From the NCBI GenBank assembly GCA_943788645.1, contig CALSRC010000010.1, forward strand, positions 200,741-264,740: a DNA stretch of 64,000 nt, read 5' to 3'. The position numbers were made by a program, and so were the translations under genes. This stretch comes from UA16 sp002292325. GTDB lineage: Bacteria > Bacteroidota > Bacteroidia > Flavobacteriales_D > Sanyastnellaceae. Below, one piece after another: positions 35,503 to 44,922 of this stretch (its first letter is position 1; every line of letters starts with the position of its first letter). Below the pieces are notes generated by a model that made no database searches, was not told the DNA's origin, and saw only the letters and a list, made by a program, of their open reading frames with translations.

Positions 35503-37612
35503 TTAGCTTTGGCCTTGGGCTTCAGCGATCACTTTTTCTTGAATGCTATTCGGTGCCTGAGAGTAATGGCTAAACGACATGGAGGACGTCGCTCTACCAG
35601 AAGTCAACGTGCGGAGATCCGTCACGTAGCCGAACATTTCTGACAATGGAACCTTTGCATTCACAATGGTCTTTCCACTTCGCTCACCGGTGCCTTCAAT
35701 CAGCGCCCGGCGCTTGTTCAAATCACCGATTACATCTCCCATGTTCTCATCTGGTGTTACCACCTCAAGCTGCATCATGGGTTCCAAAATCTTCGGCTGG
35801 CATTGCTTGACCGCGTGACGGTATGCCATCTTGGCGGCCAATTCGAACGAAAGCTGATCCGAATCCACTGCGTGGAATGAACCGTCAATCAACTCTACGG
35901 CCATGCTGTCCATCTGGTAACCCGCAAGAATTCCATTCTTCATTGCCTCCTCAAATCCTTTCTGCACCGATGGAACGAATTCCTTCGGGACGTTTCCACC
36001 TTTTACAGAGTTTTTGAAAACCAATCCGGGTTCCTCTGGTGTTGGTGAAGCTCCGATTTTCACGATGATGTCCGCAAACTTACCACGTCCACCTGATTGC
36101 TTCTTGTACACTTCGCGGTGATCCGTAGAACCAAAAATTGCTTCTTTGTAATTCACCTGCGGAGCTCCTTGGTTGCACTCGACTTTGAACTCGCGACGTA
36201 ACCGATCAACCAAAACTTCCAGGTGGAGCTCGCCCATTCCTGAAATAACCGTTTGACCCGTCTCCTCATCCGTGCGAACGTTGAACGTTGGATCCTCCTC
36301 AGAAAGCTTACCCAAGCCATTGGATAACTTATCCAAATCCGCCTGAGATTTCGGTTCGATTGCGATACCAATGACGGGATCCGGGAAGGACATACTTTCT
36401 AAAACAAGTGGAGCACCTTCTTTGCAGAGCGTGTCCCCAGTTCGAATGTCCTTAAAGCCTACAACTGCTCCGATATCACCCGCTTCAAGCTCATCAATCG
36501 GATTTTGCTTGTTGGAGTGCATCTGGAAAATACGAGAGATCCGTTCCTTCTTGCCGCTTCGTGTGTTAATCACATATGATCCGGCTGGGAGCCGACCAGA
36601 ATAAGCACGCACAAAGCAAAGTCGACCTACAAAAGGATCCGTTGCAATCTTAAATGCCAAACCAGCAAAAGGCTCATCTGGATCTGGCTTTCGCTCGATT
36701 TTCTCCTCCTCATCGTCCACAGCTGTGCCCACAATTGCTTCAACGTCGTATGGAGAAGGCAAGTACATCATGACCGCGTCCAACATGGTCTGTACTCCCT
36801 TGTTCTTGAAAGCAGAACCACACAAAAGCGGTGTAATCTGCATGCCAATCGTGGCTTTACGGATGGCCTCAATGATCTCATCAGCAGTCAAACTATCTGG
36901 ATCCTCGAAGTACTTCTCCATGAGATTATCGTCCTGCTCTGCAGCAGCCTCAATCAACTGACCCCTGTACTCTTCTACCGTATCGACCAAGTCTTCTGGT
37001 ATTGGAACCTCGTTCCAAGTCATTCCGTGGTCCTCCTCGCTCCAGATATACGCCTTGTTCGTAATCAGGTCAACCACTCCTTTAAAATCGTCCTCAGCTC
37101 CGATCGGCACTTGCAATGGAACAGGACGTGCGCCGAGCATGTCTTTGATCATACCAACAACGTTGAAGAAGTCAGCACCTGATCGGTCCATTTTGTTCTC
37201 GAATCCAATTCGTGGAACCTTGTACTTATCAGCTAGGCCCCAGTTCGTCTCCGACTGAGGTTCTACACCGGAAACCGCGCAAAACAGAGCAACTGCCCCA
37301 TCCAGAACGCGAAGTGATCGCTCTACCTCAACAGTAAAGTCAACGTGTCCAGGAGTATCGATGATGTTGATCCGGGTATTGTTCATCTTGGAAATTCCAG
37401 AAGCACGTCGTTGCCGCTGATGGTTAATGGTAATTCCTCGCTCTTGCTCTTGCTCCATCCAATCCATCGTCGCAGCACCGTCGTGTACCTCTCCAATTTT
37501 GTGGGAGATACCGGTGTAATACAACACACGTATCGGTCGTCGTCGTCTTACCTGCATCGACGTGAGCCATGATGCCGATATTCCGCGTGAAGTTTAGATC
37601 TCTTTTAGCCAT
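35503..37612 (-). CDS. fusA: Elongation factor G, interrupted by a one-base insertion near its 5' end
   Basis: EF-G drives translocation on the ribosome using GTP. The start MAKRDLNFTRNIGIMAHVDAGKTTTT (P-loop AHVDAGKTT) is in one frame from 37612; the remaining protein, beginning RVLYYTGISHKIGEVHDGAA, is in another and runs to 35503. Removing the A at about 37532 (plus strand) joins them without loss and gives 702 residues. Later motifs are intact: G3 DTPGH, switch I RGITI, domain IV GRGKFAD. An essential single-copy gene here cannot be truly broken, so an assembly error or an unusual recoding event must be considered. Confidence 0.96.
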
Positions 37613-37640
37613 GATTGTACAGGCGTATTCAATGCAATTA

Positions 37641-38108
37641 TCAGAAACGGAAATGAGAGAATGCTTTATTCGCCTCTGCCATTCGGTGGGTATCTTCTTT
37701 CTTCTTGAATGTTCCTCCCTCCTCTTTGGCTGCCGCTAACACTTCAGCAGCTAAGCGATCCGCCATGGATTTCTCGTTGCGCTTTCGAGCAAAGCTGATA
37801 AGCCACTTCATCGCCAAACTTTGCTTGCGAGAATCCCGGATTGGTTGTGGAATCTGGAATGTCGCACCACCCACACGTCGGCTGCGCACTTCCACTCCTG
37901 GTGTAACGTTCTCCAACGCACGTTGGAAAACCTCCAAACCGTTTTCATCCGTGCGCTCTTGCACAGTATCCATGGCTTTGTAGAAAATGTCAAACGCAAC
38001 GCTCTTCTTACCGTCCAACATTAAGTTGTTCACGAAGCTCGTTACCAATACACTGTCGAATCTTGGATCCGGCAGGATTAAATGCTTTTTAGCTATTCTC
38101 CTTCTCAT
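37641..38108 (-). CDS. rpsG: Ribosomal protein uS7
   Basis: 155 residues. MRRRIAKKHLILPDPRF and GGATFQIPQPIRDSRKQSLAMKWL are characteristic. It nucleates assembly of the 30S head. It follows rpsL after 5 bases. Confidence 0.98.
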   Translation of the reverse strand: MRRRIAKKHLILPDPRFDSVLVTSFVNNLMLDGKKSVAFDIFYKAMDTVQERTDENGLEVFQRALENVTPGVEVRSRRVGGATFQIPQPIRDSRKQSLAMKWLISFARKRNEKSMADRLAAEVLAAAKEEGGTFKKKEDTHRMAEANKAFSHFRF

Positions 38109-38113
38109 GACAA

Positions 38114-38494
38114 TTAACTCTTGGCTTTGGGCCGTTTGGTTCCATACTTCGAACGCCGTTGGGTACGCCCCTCAACGCCCGCCGTATCCAATGCTCCACG
38201 TACAATGTGGTAACGTACACCAGGCAAATCTTTCACACGACCACCTCTGACGAGGACGATGCTGTGTTCTTGCAAGTTGTGGCCTTCACCGCCGATGTAA
38301 GCATTGACCTCGTTTCCGTTGGTCAAGCGAACACGCGCAACTTTACGCATGGCCGAGTTCGGTTTCTTGGGTGTGGTTGTGTAGACGCGCACACACACGC
38401 CTCGGCGTTGTGGACATGAATCCAAAGCGGCTGATTTGCTCGCTTGGGTCTTCGTTGTGCGCCCTTTTCGGATGAGCTGCTGAATGGTTGGCAT
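38114..38494 (-). CDS. rpsL: Ribosomal protein uS12
   Basis: 126 residues. MPTIQQLIRKGRTT and TTTPKKPNSAMRKVARVRL; the lysines at the streptomycin-resistance positions are wild type, and the GGRVKDLPGVRYH loop holds the usually methylthiolated aspartate. First gene of the 33-gene run, with a recognisable promoter about 60 bases upstream. Confidence 0.98.
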   Translation of the reverse strand: MPTIQQLIRKGRTTKTQASKSAALDSCPQRRGVCVRVYTTTPKKPNSAMRKVARVRLTNGNEVNAYIGGEGHNLQEHSIVLVRGGRVKDLPGVRYHIVRGALDTAGVEGRTQRRSKYGTKRPKAKS

Positions 38495-38553
38495 ACGACC
38501 TATCTATCAGTTTACGTGTGTACAAATACTTTTTCCCCACATTAAAGGGGGTG

Positions 38554-38584
38554 CAAAAGTAGCAGATTCCTGCTTAAAAAGCAA
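38554..38584 (-). promoter_or_regulatory. Promoter of the str-S10-spc-alpha operon
   Basis: On the minus strand TTG (38584-38582), a 20-base spacer and TACTTTTG (38561-38554), close to the Bacteroidota TTG-N19-TAnnTTTG consensus. It leaves a leader of about 55 bases before rpsL, containing a weak hairpin (CCCCC/GGGG). The 280 bases between rpsL and the divergent helicase gene hold this and the helicase promoter and no other feature I can see. Confidence 0.7.
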
Positions 38585-38762
38585 TAGCTCAAGCCTCATT
38601 TTTTCAAGCAATCAGTGCAATCAGGGCGTGTGGGATAAAAACACACTGGAATTCAGGACGTTCACACACGAAACGCACCCCTCAGTGGTCGCGAAAAACG
38701 ACGAGTTTTAAACATATCGACGAAGAGTTGGCTGAAGCCTTCCGTGATTTGGTCCCTCTCCG

Positions 38763-38770
38763 TACCTTCG
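38763..38770 (+). promoter_or_regulatory. -7 promoter box of the UvrD/PcrA gene
   Basis: TACCTTCG (one mismatch) ends four bases before the GTG start at 38775, the same geometry as at other genes, and so supports that unusual start codon. Confidence 0.45.
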
Positions 38771-38774
38771 AATA

Positions 38775-41168
38775 GTGGAATTTTTGAACGAACTAAACGA
38801 GGCTCAAAAAGCCGCGGCCACCCATAAGGATGGTCCGCTCATGGTCATCGCTGGTGCAGGCTCTGGAAAAACGCGCGTGCTCACCTATCGCATTGCCCAC
38901 CTCATCGCACAAGGGGTAGATCCCTTCTCTATCCTAGCGCTAACCTTTACAAACAAGGCGGCCCGGGAAATGAAAGAGCGAATTGGAACAGTCATTGGCG
39001 AAGGCGAGGCTCGGAACATTTGGATGGGAACTTTTCACAGCATCTTCGCCCGCATATTGCGCATCGAATGCGAACGGATCAATTACCCGCGCAACTTCAC
39101 AATTTTCGACACCCAGGACAGCCGGTCACTCATTAAAGACATTGTTAAAGGACTCGGGTTGGATGACAAAGTGTACAAGCCCGCAAGCATCCAATCGCGA
39201 ATCAGCAACGCCAAGAACAACCTAATCGATGCTGCCGGGTATGCGGATCATGCCGAGATCATGTCCGAAGATCACCAAGCCGGGAGGCCGAGAATTTCGG
39301 AAGTATACCGTGCATATGAGAGTCGATGTTTCCGAGCTCATGCCATGGACTTCGACGACCTGCTTTTCAAAATGAATATTTTGCTTCGAGACTTCCCGGA
39401 TTTACTCCTGAAGTATCAGCACAAATTTTTGTACATCTTGGTCGATGAGTACCAAGACACCAATTTCGCGCAATACCTCATCATTAAGCAACTCGCTGCG
39501 CTGCGCGAAAATCTCTGTGTCGTGGGAGACGACGCTCAGTCTATTTATGGTTTTCGTGGAGCGAACATCCAGAACATTTTTAATTTCAAAAAAGACTACC
39601 CTGATTTTGCACTTTATAAACTTGAGCAAAATTACCGGAGTACGAAGTATATCGTGGACGCCGCCAATAGCGTCATCGCGAATAACAAGGAGCAAATTGA
39701 GAAAGTCGTTTGGACGGCCAATGACGAAGGAGAGCGAATCAATGTTCACCGATGCTACAGCGACCATGAAGAAGGTCGTTGGACTTCGACGCAAATGTTT
39801 GACTTGCACAACCAGCAACAACAACATTGGTACAGCATGGCCATCTTGTACCGAACCAATGCGCAGTCCCGTTCATTTGAGGAGAGTCTTCGCAAGCTGA
39901 ACATCCCCTATCGAATTTACGGGGGGCTGTCGTTTTATCAACGAAAGGAGATCAAGGACCTCATCGCGTACTTCCGCTTGACGGCTAACCCACGGGACGA
40001 TGAAGCGTTGAAGCGGGTCATCAATTACCCCGCACGCGGAATTGGCAAGACCACCATGGATCGTCTCTTGGTGGAATCCGCTGAACGCGATGTGAGCATC
40101 TGGGATTTACTCACTGACGATCTCACTCCGCTCACAAGCATCAAAGGAGCTTCCCTCAAAAAGACGTTGGATTTCGTCCAAATGATGCGCGGTTTTCGCG
40201 CAGAAATGGAAAAAAAGGATGCCCATGATTTGGGCATGCACATCGCCAAACACACGGGGCTCGTTCACACGCTCTACCAAGACAAAACTCCAGAAGGTGT
40301 GGCTCGGTACGACAACTTGCAAGAATTGCTGAACGGCATGAAGTCCTTCGTAGAACAAGCGAGGGAAACCAACCCCGATGAAACGGCCTCCTTGGGCGAT
40401 TTCCTGATGGATGTAGCCCTTCTTACCGATGCCGATCAAGACGATGGAGACGACAACAAAGTCAGTCTGATGACCATCCATGCGGCCAAAGGGCTGGAAT
40501 TCGATCACGTATTCGTTGTGGGCCTGGAGGAAGAGCTGTTTCCTTCGACCATGGCGTTGCAGTCGCGCAGCGACCTCGAAGAAGAACGAAGGTTGTTCTA
40601 TGTCGCATTGACTCGCGCAAAAAAATCCTGCTCTCTGAGCTATGCCTTGACCCGCTACAAATGGGGTCAATTGATACAGGCTGAGCCGAGTCGCTTCATT
40701 GAAGAAATCAATCCCGACTGTGTCATCATGCCTTCTACCCAAGACGCAAAACCCAATCCTTTTGCTGGAGGCACAGACTTTTCTGCTCAGCGGCAGTCTT
40801 GGCAGCAAATGGGCAGCTCCAAAGCATCGGATGCGTTCAACCGAATGGCCACGAAGAAAACGGCAAGTCAGCAACCAGCCGTTACTCCATTTAAAAAGAA
40901 AGCCACTCCTGCCCCTCCTGTTTCACCTACCGGAAAGCAGATGAAACCCGTGGCTCAAACGCCCGGCTCTGCAGCTTCGAATGATGCACCCATTGCATCG
41001 AGCGGGATCGCAGAAGGAACAAAAGTTTGGCATGAAAAATTTGGTAAAGGCAAGGTCTTGCGGATAGAAGGAGTTGCACCGAACGAAAAGGCAACGGTCT
41101 TTTTCCCGAATGCAGGGCAGAAGCAATTGTTGCTCAAATTCGCCAAACTTGAAAGACGGGAAGGATGA
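38775..41168 (+). CDS. UvrD/PcrA-type ATP-dependent DNA helicase
   Basis: 797 residues from a GTG start. Superfamily 1A motifs: Walker A AGAGSGKT at 26-33, motif Ia TFTNKAAREMKERI, Walker B LVDEYQDTN, motif III GDDAQSIYGFRGA, motif V TIHAAKGLEFDHV and motif VI VALTRAKK. The last 60 residues form the Tudor-like C-terminal domain (WHEKFGKGKVLRIEG) that in PcrA and UvrD contacts RNA polymerase. It unwinds DNA in nucleotide excision repair and transcription-coupled repair. A Pro/Lys-rich linker (about 690-735) joins the two parts. Confidence 0.95.
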   Translation: MEFLNELNEAQKAAATHKDGPLMVIAGAGSGKTRVLTYRIAHLIAQGVDPFSILALTFTNKAAREMKERIGTVIGEGEARNIWMGTFHSIFARILRIECERINYPRNFTIFDTQDSRSLIKDIVKGLGLDDKVYKPASIQSRISNAKNNLIDAAGYADHAEIMSEDHQAGRPRISEVYRAYESRCFRAHAMDFDDLLFKMNILLRDFPDLLLKYQHKFLYILVDEYQDTNFAQYLIIKQLAALRENLCVVGDDAQSIYGFRGANIQNIFNFKKDYPDFALYKLEQNYRSTKYIVDAANSVIANNKEQIEKVVWTANDEGERINVHRCYSDHEEGRWTSTQMFDLHNQQQQHWYSMAILYRTNAQSRSFEESLRKLNIPYRIYGGLSFYQRKEIKDLIAYFRLTANPRDDEALKRVINYPARGIGKTTMDRLLVESAERDVSIWDLLTDDLTPLTSIKGASLKKTLDFVQMMRGFRAEMEKKDAHDLGMHIAKHTGLVHTLYQDKTPEGVARYDNLQELLNGMKSFVEQARETNPDETASLGDFLMDVALLTDADQDDGDDNKVSLMTIHAAKGLEFDHVFVVGLEEELFPSTMALQSRSDLEEERRLFYVALTRAKKSCSLSYALTRYKWGQLIQAEPSRFIEEINPDCVIMPSTQDAKPNPFAGGTDFSAQRQSWQQMGSSKASDAFNRMATKKTASQQPAVTPFKKKATPAPPVSPTGKQMKPVAQTPGSAASNDAPIASSGIAEGTKVWHEKFGKGKVLRIEGVAPNEKATVFFPNAGQKQLLLKFAKLERREG

Positions 41169-41842
41169 TGATCGCATTCACCCCAATCTACCGAGGACCG
41201 CTGCTGGTCTGCTCGCTCGTCCTTGCCTTTGCAAGCGTGAGCTGCAAGGGGGGAAGCGATGGTGCGCTCACCCTGAACGTGGAAGTGCTTCACGCATACG
41301 ATGATGCACCCCTGAACGAAATGGATTTGGAACTCGAACAGCGCATCCTTCAAAATGGTGTTTTAAATGGGAACTATCAATGGATAGGCTCAGCAACGAG
41401 CGACGAGACGGGGCTTGCTTCGTTTCAATTTGAGCGATTCAATGCACTGGATTATCAGCTCAATCTCCTGGAGGCAGACTGGTTTCAGCGGTCCGAACAG
41501 ATCAATCCAGACGATTTCATTGAGACCAATGAAGTGAGTATCGTCATCCATGCTACGCCAAAGGGCACAGTAAGAATCCAACTGATCAACGCGGCTCCCA
41601 ACGATGAAAATGATCAAATCTCATTCCGATTACTGAATAGCCCTGGAGAATACCCCACGTGCTCCAACGATTGGGATTCATACACAGGACTGAATGTCAA
41701 TGTAGAACGCACCTGCGATATCGAGGCCGACCGCTACCTTCCTTTTCGGTACACGGTTTTCAAAAATGGCGAAACCTTGGAAACGGTCGATTCCATTTGG
41801 GTAGCACGCGGAATCCTCACTGAACTTGTTATTCCTTGGTAA
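41165..41842 (+). CDS. Lipoprotein of unknown function
   Basis: 225 residues with signal peptide and lipobox SVSC (Cys27). The mature part has two beta-sandwich-like segments with a carboxypeptidase-regulatory flavour (SATSDETGLASFQFERF) and a terminal strand. I do not recognise a named family. The start overlaps the helicase stop by four bases, so it is cotranscribed with it; the following hydrolase begins two bases after its stop. Confidence 0.75.
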   Translation: MMIAFTPIYRGPLLVCSLVLAFASVSCKGGSDGALTLNVEVLHAYDDAPLNEMDLELEQRILQNGVLNGNYQWIGSATSDETGLASFQFERFNALDYQLNLLEADWFQRSEQINPDDFIETNEVSIVIHATPKGTVRIQLINAAPNDENDQISFRLLNSPGEYPTCSNDWDSYTGLNVNVERTCDIEADRYLPFRYTVFKNGETLETVDSIWVARGILTELVIPW

Positions 41843-41844
41843 CC

Positions 41845-42498
41845 ATGACACGCCTTCGCTCACACAGTTTCACCGTTGCCAAAACAGCGCGTTTCTTTAC
41901 GCTCGGCCCCCCTATTGGGGAAGCGAAAGGCGTGATGGTTGCGCTGCACGGATACGGTCAACTCCCGGAGTTTTTCCTTCGAAAGTTCACGGCGATCGCC
42001 GAGGCCGGGTGGGCGGTAATCGCACCGGAGGGAATGCACCGATTTTATCTAGAAGGTGCTCATGGAAGAGTGGGCGCCTCTTGGATGACCAAGGAGGCGC
42101 GGGAATCAGACATTGAGGATTATGTAACGTATCTCGATCAACTGATGACCGAGCTCAAGCTCCTCGATATACGCCCCGTGTTGCTTGGATTTTCACAAGG
42201 CGTTGCAACAGCCTCCCGCTGGGCCGCGCTCGGTCAAACCTCATTTTCTCGATTGATCTTATGGGCCGGAGTATTCCCCCCTGACTATCCGTGGGAAACG
42301 GGGTGGAGTCGACTGAACGGCCTGCCAATCGATATCGCTCTGGGAACAGAGGATCCTTTTTTTGGATCTGAATTGATGAGCGACACCGCAACAATTCTAC
42401 ATGGCAAATCCATTGATTATCGAACGCATTCCTTCGAAGGAGGCCATGCCATCGAACCTCATTTGCTTTTTCAACTTCTCGAAACCTCACGGCCTTGA
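41845..42498 (+). CDS. Alpha/beta hydrolase, phospholipase/carboxylesterase type
   Basis: 217 residues from the ATG at 41845, just after the previous stop. The nucleophile elbow GFSQG (Ser near residue 118), acid in LGTEDPFF and histidine in FEGGHAI give the Ser-Asp-His triad. HGYGQLPEFF near residue 36 provides the oxyanion-hole region. GFSQG is typical of the YpfH/carboxylesterase-2 group; the substrate is unknown. Cytoplasmic, since no signal peptide is seen. Confidence 0.85.
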   Translation: MTRLRSHSFTVAKTARFFTLGPPIGEAKGVMVALHGYGQLPEFFLRKFTAIAEAGWAVIAPEGMHRFYLEGAHGRVGASWMTKEARESDIEDYVTYLDQLMTELKLLDIRPVLLGFSQGVATASRWAALGQTSFSRLILWAGVFPPDYPWETGWSRLNGLPIDIALGTEDPFFGSELMSDTATILHGKSIDYRTHSFEGGHAIEPHLLFQLLETSRP

Positions 42499-42509
42499 GA
42501 CCCATCTCT

Positions 42510-42517
42510 TAATTTTG
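42510..42517 (+). promoter_or_regulatory. Possible -7 promoter box of the deiminase gene
   Basis: TAATTTTG (full match) lies 17 bases before the ATG at 42535; no TTG is seen 19 bases upstream. Gives the deiminase gene a possible separate start in a 36-base gap. Confidence 0.4.
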
Positions 42518-42534
42518 TCAGAAACCGCAGCATT

Positions 42535-44340
42535 ATGAGTTTAACTTTCGAGCAAATAGCACTCTGCATTTGTGCACTCTTCCTGAGCATTCTAGCCCCT
42601 GCTCAGCATCTCACTTGGCCTCACGAATTGGGACGCGCAGAACAGCGACATGTCGAGCGACATGGCTTTGAGCCGATTCAATCAAGGGGCATTGAAACGC
42701 CCCCGCCATTCGATAGTCTCCGAACTGCTGCCGAATGGGAGGAGGTGGAAGCGCTTACGATTGCCTGGACTTCGTTTCCATGCATCCAAAAGCAGATCGT
42801 CGCCGCGGCGAAACAGGAATGCAATGTGATCATTTTTGCCGATAACCCATCTGATGTAGAAAACTACCTCACCACCTCCATTTGCGGCGGTGCGTTGGAT
42901 TTGGAAAACATCGACATCGTTGATGCAGAATACAATTCAATATGGATTCGAGACTATGGCGCCAATACGGTTTATGGGAGCTGGAACGACAATCGAATCT
43001 TGGTCGACTGGAAGTACAACCGGCCCCGGCCCGAAGACGACATCATTCCCGATGTCCTGGGAGAAGCCATGGGCATTGATGTTTACAGCACAACGGCTGA
43101 ACCCACCGACTTAATGAACACCGGGGGCAATTGGATGTCTGATGGATTCGGAACGGCCTTTGCCTCTGAACTCGTCCTGGATGAAAACGACGGAGGGAGC
43201 ACTTGGTGGACGGACTACCCGGATCACAGCGAAAGTGAAATCGATCAAATCGTCAGCGATTTTCATGGTGTAGAAACGTACATCAAAATGCCGAATTTGC
43301 CATTTGACGGCATTCATCACATCGACATGCACATGAAGTTGCTCGATGAGAGCACGTTGCTCTTGGCTGAATACCCAGAAGGCGTTGCCGATGGACCTCA
43401 AATCAATGCCAATTTGGAATACATCTTATCGAATTACACCACGCGGTGGGGCACACCGTTCGATGTCATTCGCATTCCAAGTCCTCCAGAGCAAGGCTTT
43501 GGAGGGGGCTATCCCGATCAAAACGGGTGGTACTTGACGTATACCAATTCGGTCTTTGTGAACAACACGGTTTTGCTTCCCACGTACTACACCGAATACG
43601 ACACCACGGCCATACAGATTTACCAAGAAGCTCTACCTGGCTACGAAATTGTCGGAATCGATTGTGACAACAACGGATCAGCGATTATCTCTTTGAGCGG
43701 GGCCATTCATTGCATCACCCACACAGTTGGTGTGGAGGATCCATTGATGATCAGTCACCTTCCACTGCCCGACACAGAAGACGACCAGAATGAGTATCCC
43801 GTTGAGGCTTACATCAGCCACCGCAGCGGCATCACGTCCGCGACACTGCACTGGAGTGCAGATTTAAACGGCAATTGGAACTCCGAAACCATGAACCCCC
43901 TGGATGAAAACGGCAACTGGACCGCCAGCATCCCTGCGCATCCTCAGGGCACCACCCTCTATTACTATGTAGAATCCGTTGCCAATTCCGGAAAAACAGG
44001 GACGCGACCGATGCCCGCACCTGAAGGCTGGTGGTCGTTTCAGGTCTTCGATCCGAGCGTTGGAATGGATGAATTCGCAGTCTCTCCTTTGCTCTCGGCA
44101 TTCCCCAACCCTGCCGGAGCGATTACCTGTATTCCAGTTGATTTAGACCGTGGTACGCAAACTGAGCTTGTACTCCTCAATGCCCTGGGTGAAACGGTTG
44201 AAGTCATTCAGAGCGGTTGGTTATCCGCTGGGTCTCATAAATTGTTCCTGCACGCCGATCGTCATTCTGCTGGGGCCTACCTGCTCGTCCTGCGAACGGC
44301 CCAAGGCGGCATGTGGAGTCAGCGCTTATTTGTACTCTGA
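42535..44340 (+). CDS. Secreted peptidylarginine deiminase (PAD-porph family) with T9SS sorting domain
   Basis: 601 residues: signal peptide 1-24; deiminase domain about 60-405; immunoglobulin-like domain about 415-510; T9SS type A sorting domain from about 520. Catalytic residues known from the Porphyromonas gingivalis enzyme (PPAD) can be placed by motif: Asp140 (IWIRDYG), His262 and Asp264 (HHIDMH) and Cys393 (GAIHC). The pair Arg163/Arg165 in YNRPRP matches the arginines by which PPAD grips the C-terminal carboxylate of peptides, favouring a C-terminal-arginine deiminase over agmatine deiminase. It would convert arginine to citrulline outside the cell, releasing ammonia. Confidence 0.9.
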   Translation: MSLTFEQIALCICALFLSILAPAQHLTWPHELGRAEQRHVERHGFEPIQSRGIETPPPFDSLRTAAEWEEVEALTIAWTSFPCIQKQIVAAAKQECNVIIFADNPSDVENYLTTSICGGALDLENIDIVDAEYNSIWIRDYGANTVYGSWNDNRILVDWKYNRPRPEDDIIPDVLGEAMGIDVYSTTAEPTDLMNTGGNWMSDGFGTAFASELVLDENDGGSTWWTDYPDHSESEIDQIVSDFHGVETYIKMPNLPFDGIHHIDMHMKLLDESTLLLAEYPEGVADGPQINANLEYILSNYTTRWGTPFDVIRIPSPPEQGFGGGYPDQNGWYLTYTNSVFVNNTVLLPTYYTEYDTTAIQIYQEALPGYEIVGIDCDNNGSAIISLSGAIHCITHTVGVEDPLMISHLPLPDTEDDQNEYPVEAYISHRSGITSATLHWSADLNGNWNSETMNPLDENGNWTASIPAHPQGTTLYYYVESVANSGKTGTRPMPAPEGWWSFQVFDPSVGMDEFAVSPLLSAFPNPAGAITCIPVDLDRGTQTELVLLNALGETVEVIQSGWLSAGSHKLFLHADRHSAGAYLLVLRTAQGGMWSQRLFVL

Positions 44341-44421
44341 TAACCTCATTCCCTAATAAACTGCTGCAATCATTTTGGTCAAATTGTTCCTGATTTCAAG
44401 CACACTGTAGTCGATATTGAA

Positions 44422-44799
44422 ATGAAAAAGTTAGACAACGTGCACACAGACCGTTTTTATACAGACCTCGTGCTCAATGGTCACTTAATTGAAGAAACCG
44501 TTGAAGGTCAAAATGAAGAAGGGGAGTGGTCCACCTTTTATGGTTTTGATGACGCCGTAAATGAGGCACCATACGAAAATGTCACACTCAACGATCATGG
44601 CATTGCTTATTACGCCCATGAAGGCAAAGTGTATCAACTGGTCGTCTTCATAAAGAATTTCGAAGGCACGGGGGTGAATGTACTGGAGGCCGACGAAATC
44701 AAAGAACTGGCCGGGAGGCTATTGGAAGAATCAAATGATTTAGGCTATTCCGAAGCTGAGTTCTATGAAAAAGAGCCCTGGGCAATAGGGCTACTCTGA
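44422..44799 (+). CDS. Small acidic protein of unknown function
   Basis: 125 residues, acidic, no signal peptide or membrane segment, no family that I recognise. It contains TFYGFDDAVNEAPYENV and an alternating strand-helix pattern, and ends in a hydrophobic stretch (EPWAIGLL). An ATG start and normal codon use support a real gene. It lies alone between the deiminase gene and the BI-1 gene on the other strand; no promoter box was found. Confidence 0.7.
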   Translation: MKKLDNVHTDRFYTDLVLNGHLIEETVEGQNEEGEWSTFYGFDDAVNEAPYENVTLNDHGIAYYAHEGKVYQLVVFIKNFEGTGVNVLEADEIKELAGRLLEESNDLGYSEAEFYEKEPWAIGLL

Positions 44800-44922
44800 A
44801 GGCCAAAGGCCCCATCTTCGAGTGGACCCATAAAGTCTTCTGACAAAGCGGCACACTCTACAACGAGCGCCTCGTCTTCTTGCGTCAAAAGTTTAAAGGT
44901 CAAATAGTAGAATATGTGCCGA

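Noticed and set aside
40107..40874. 255-codon minus-strand frame inside the UvrD gene
   Set aside because: Antisense to well conserved helicase motifs; no family recognised.
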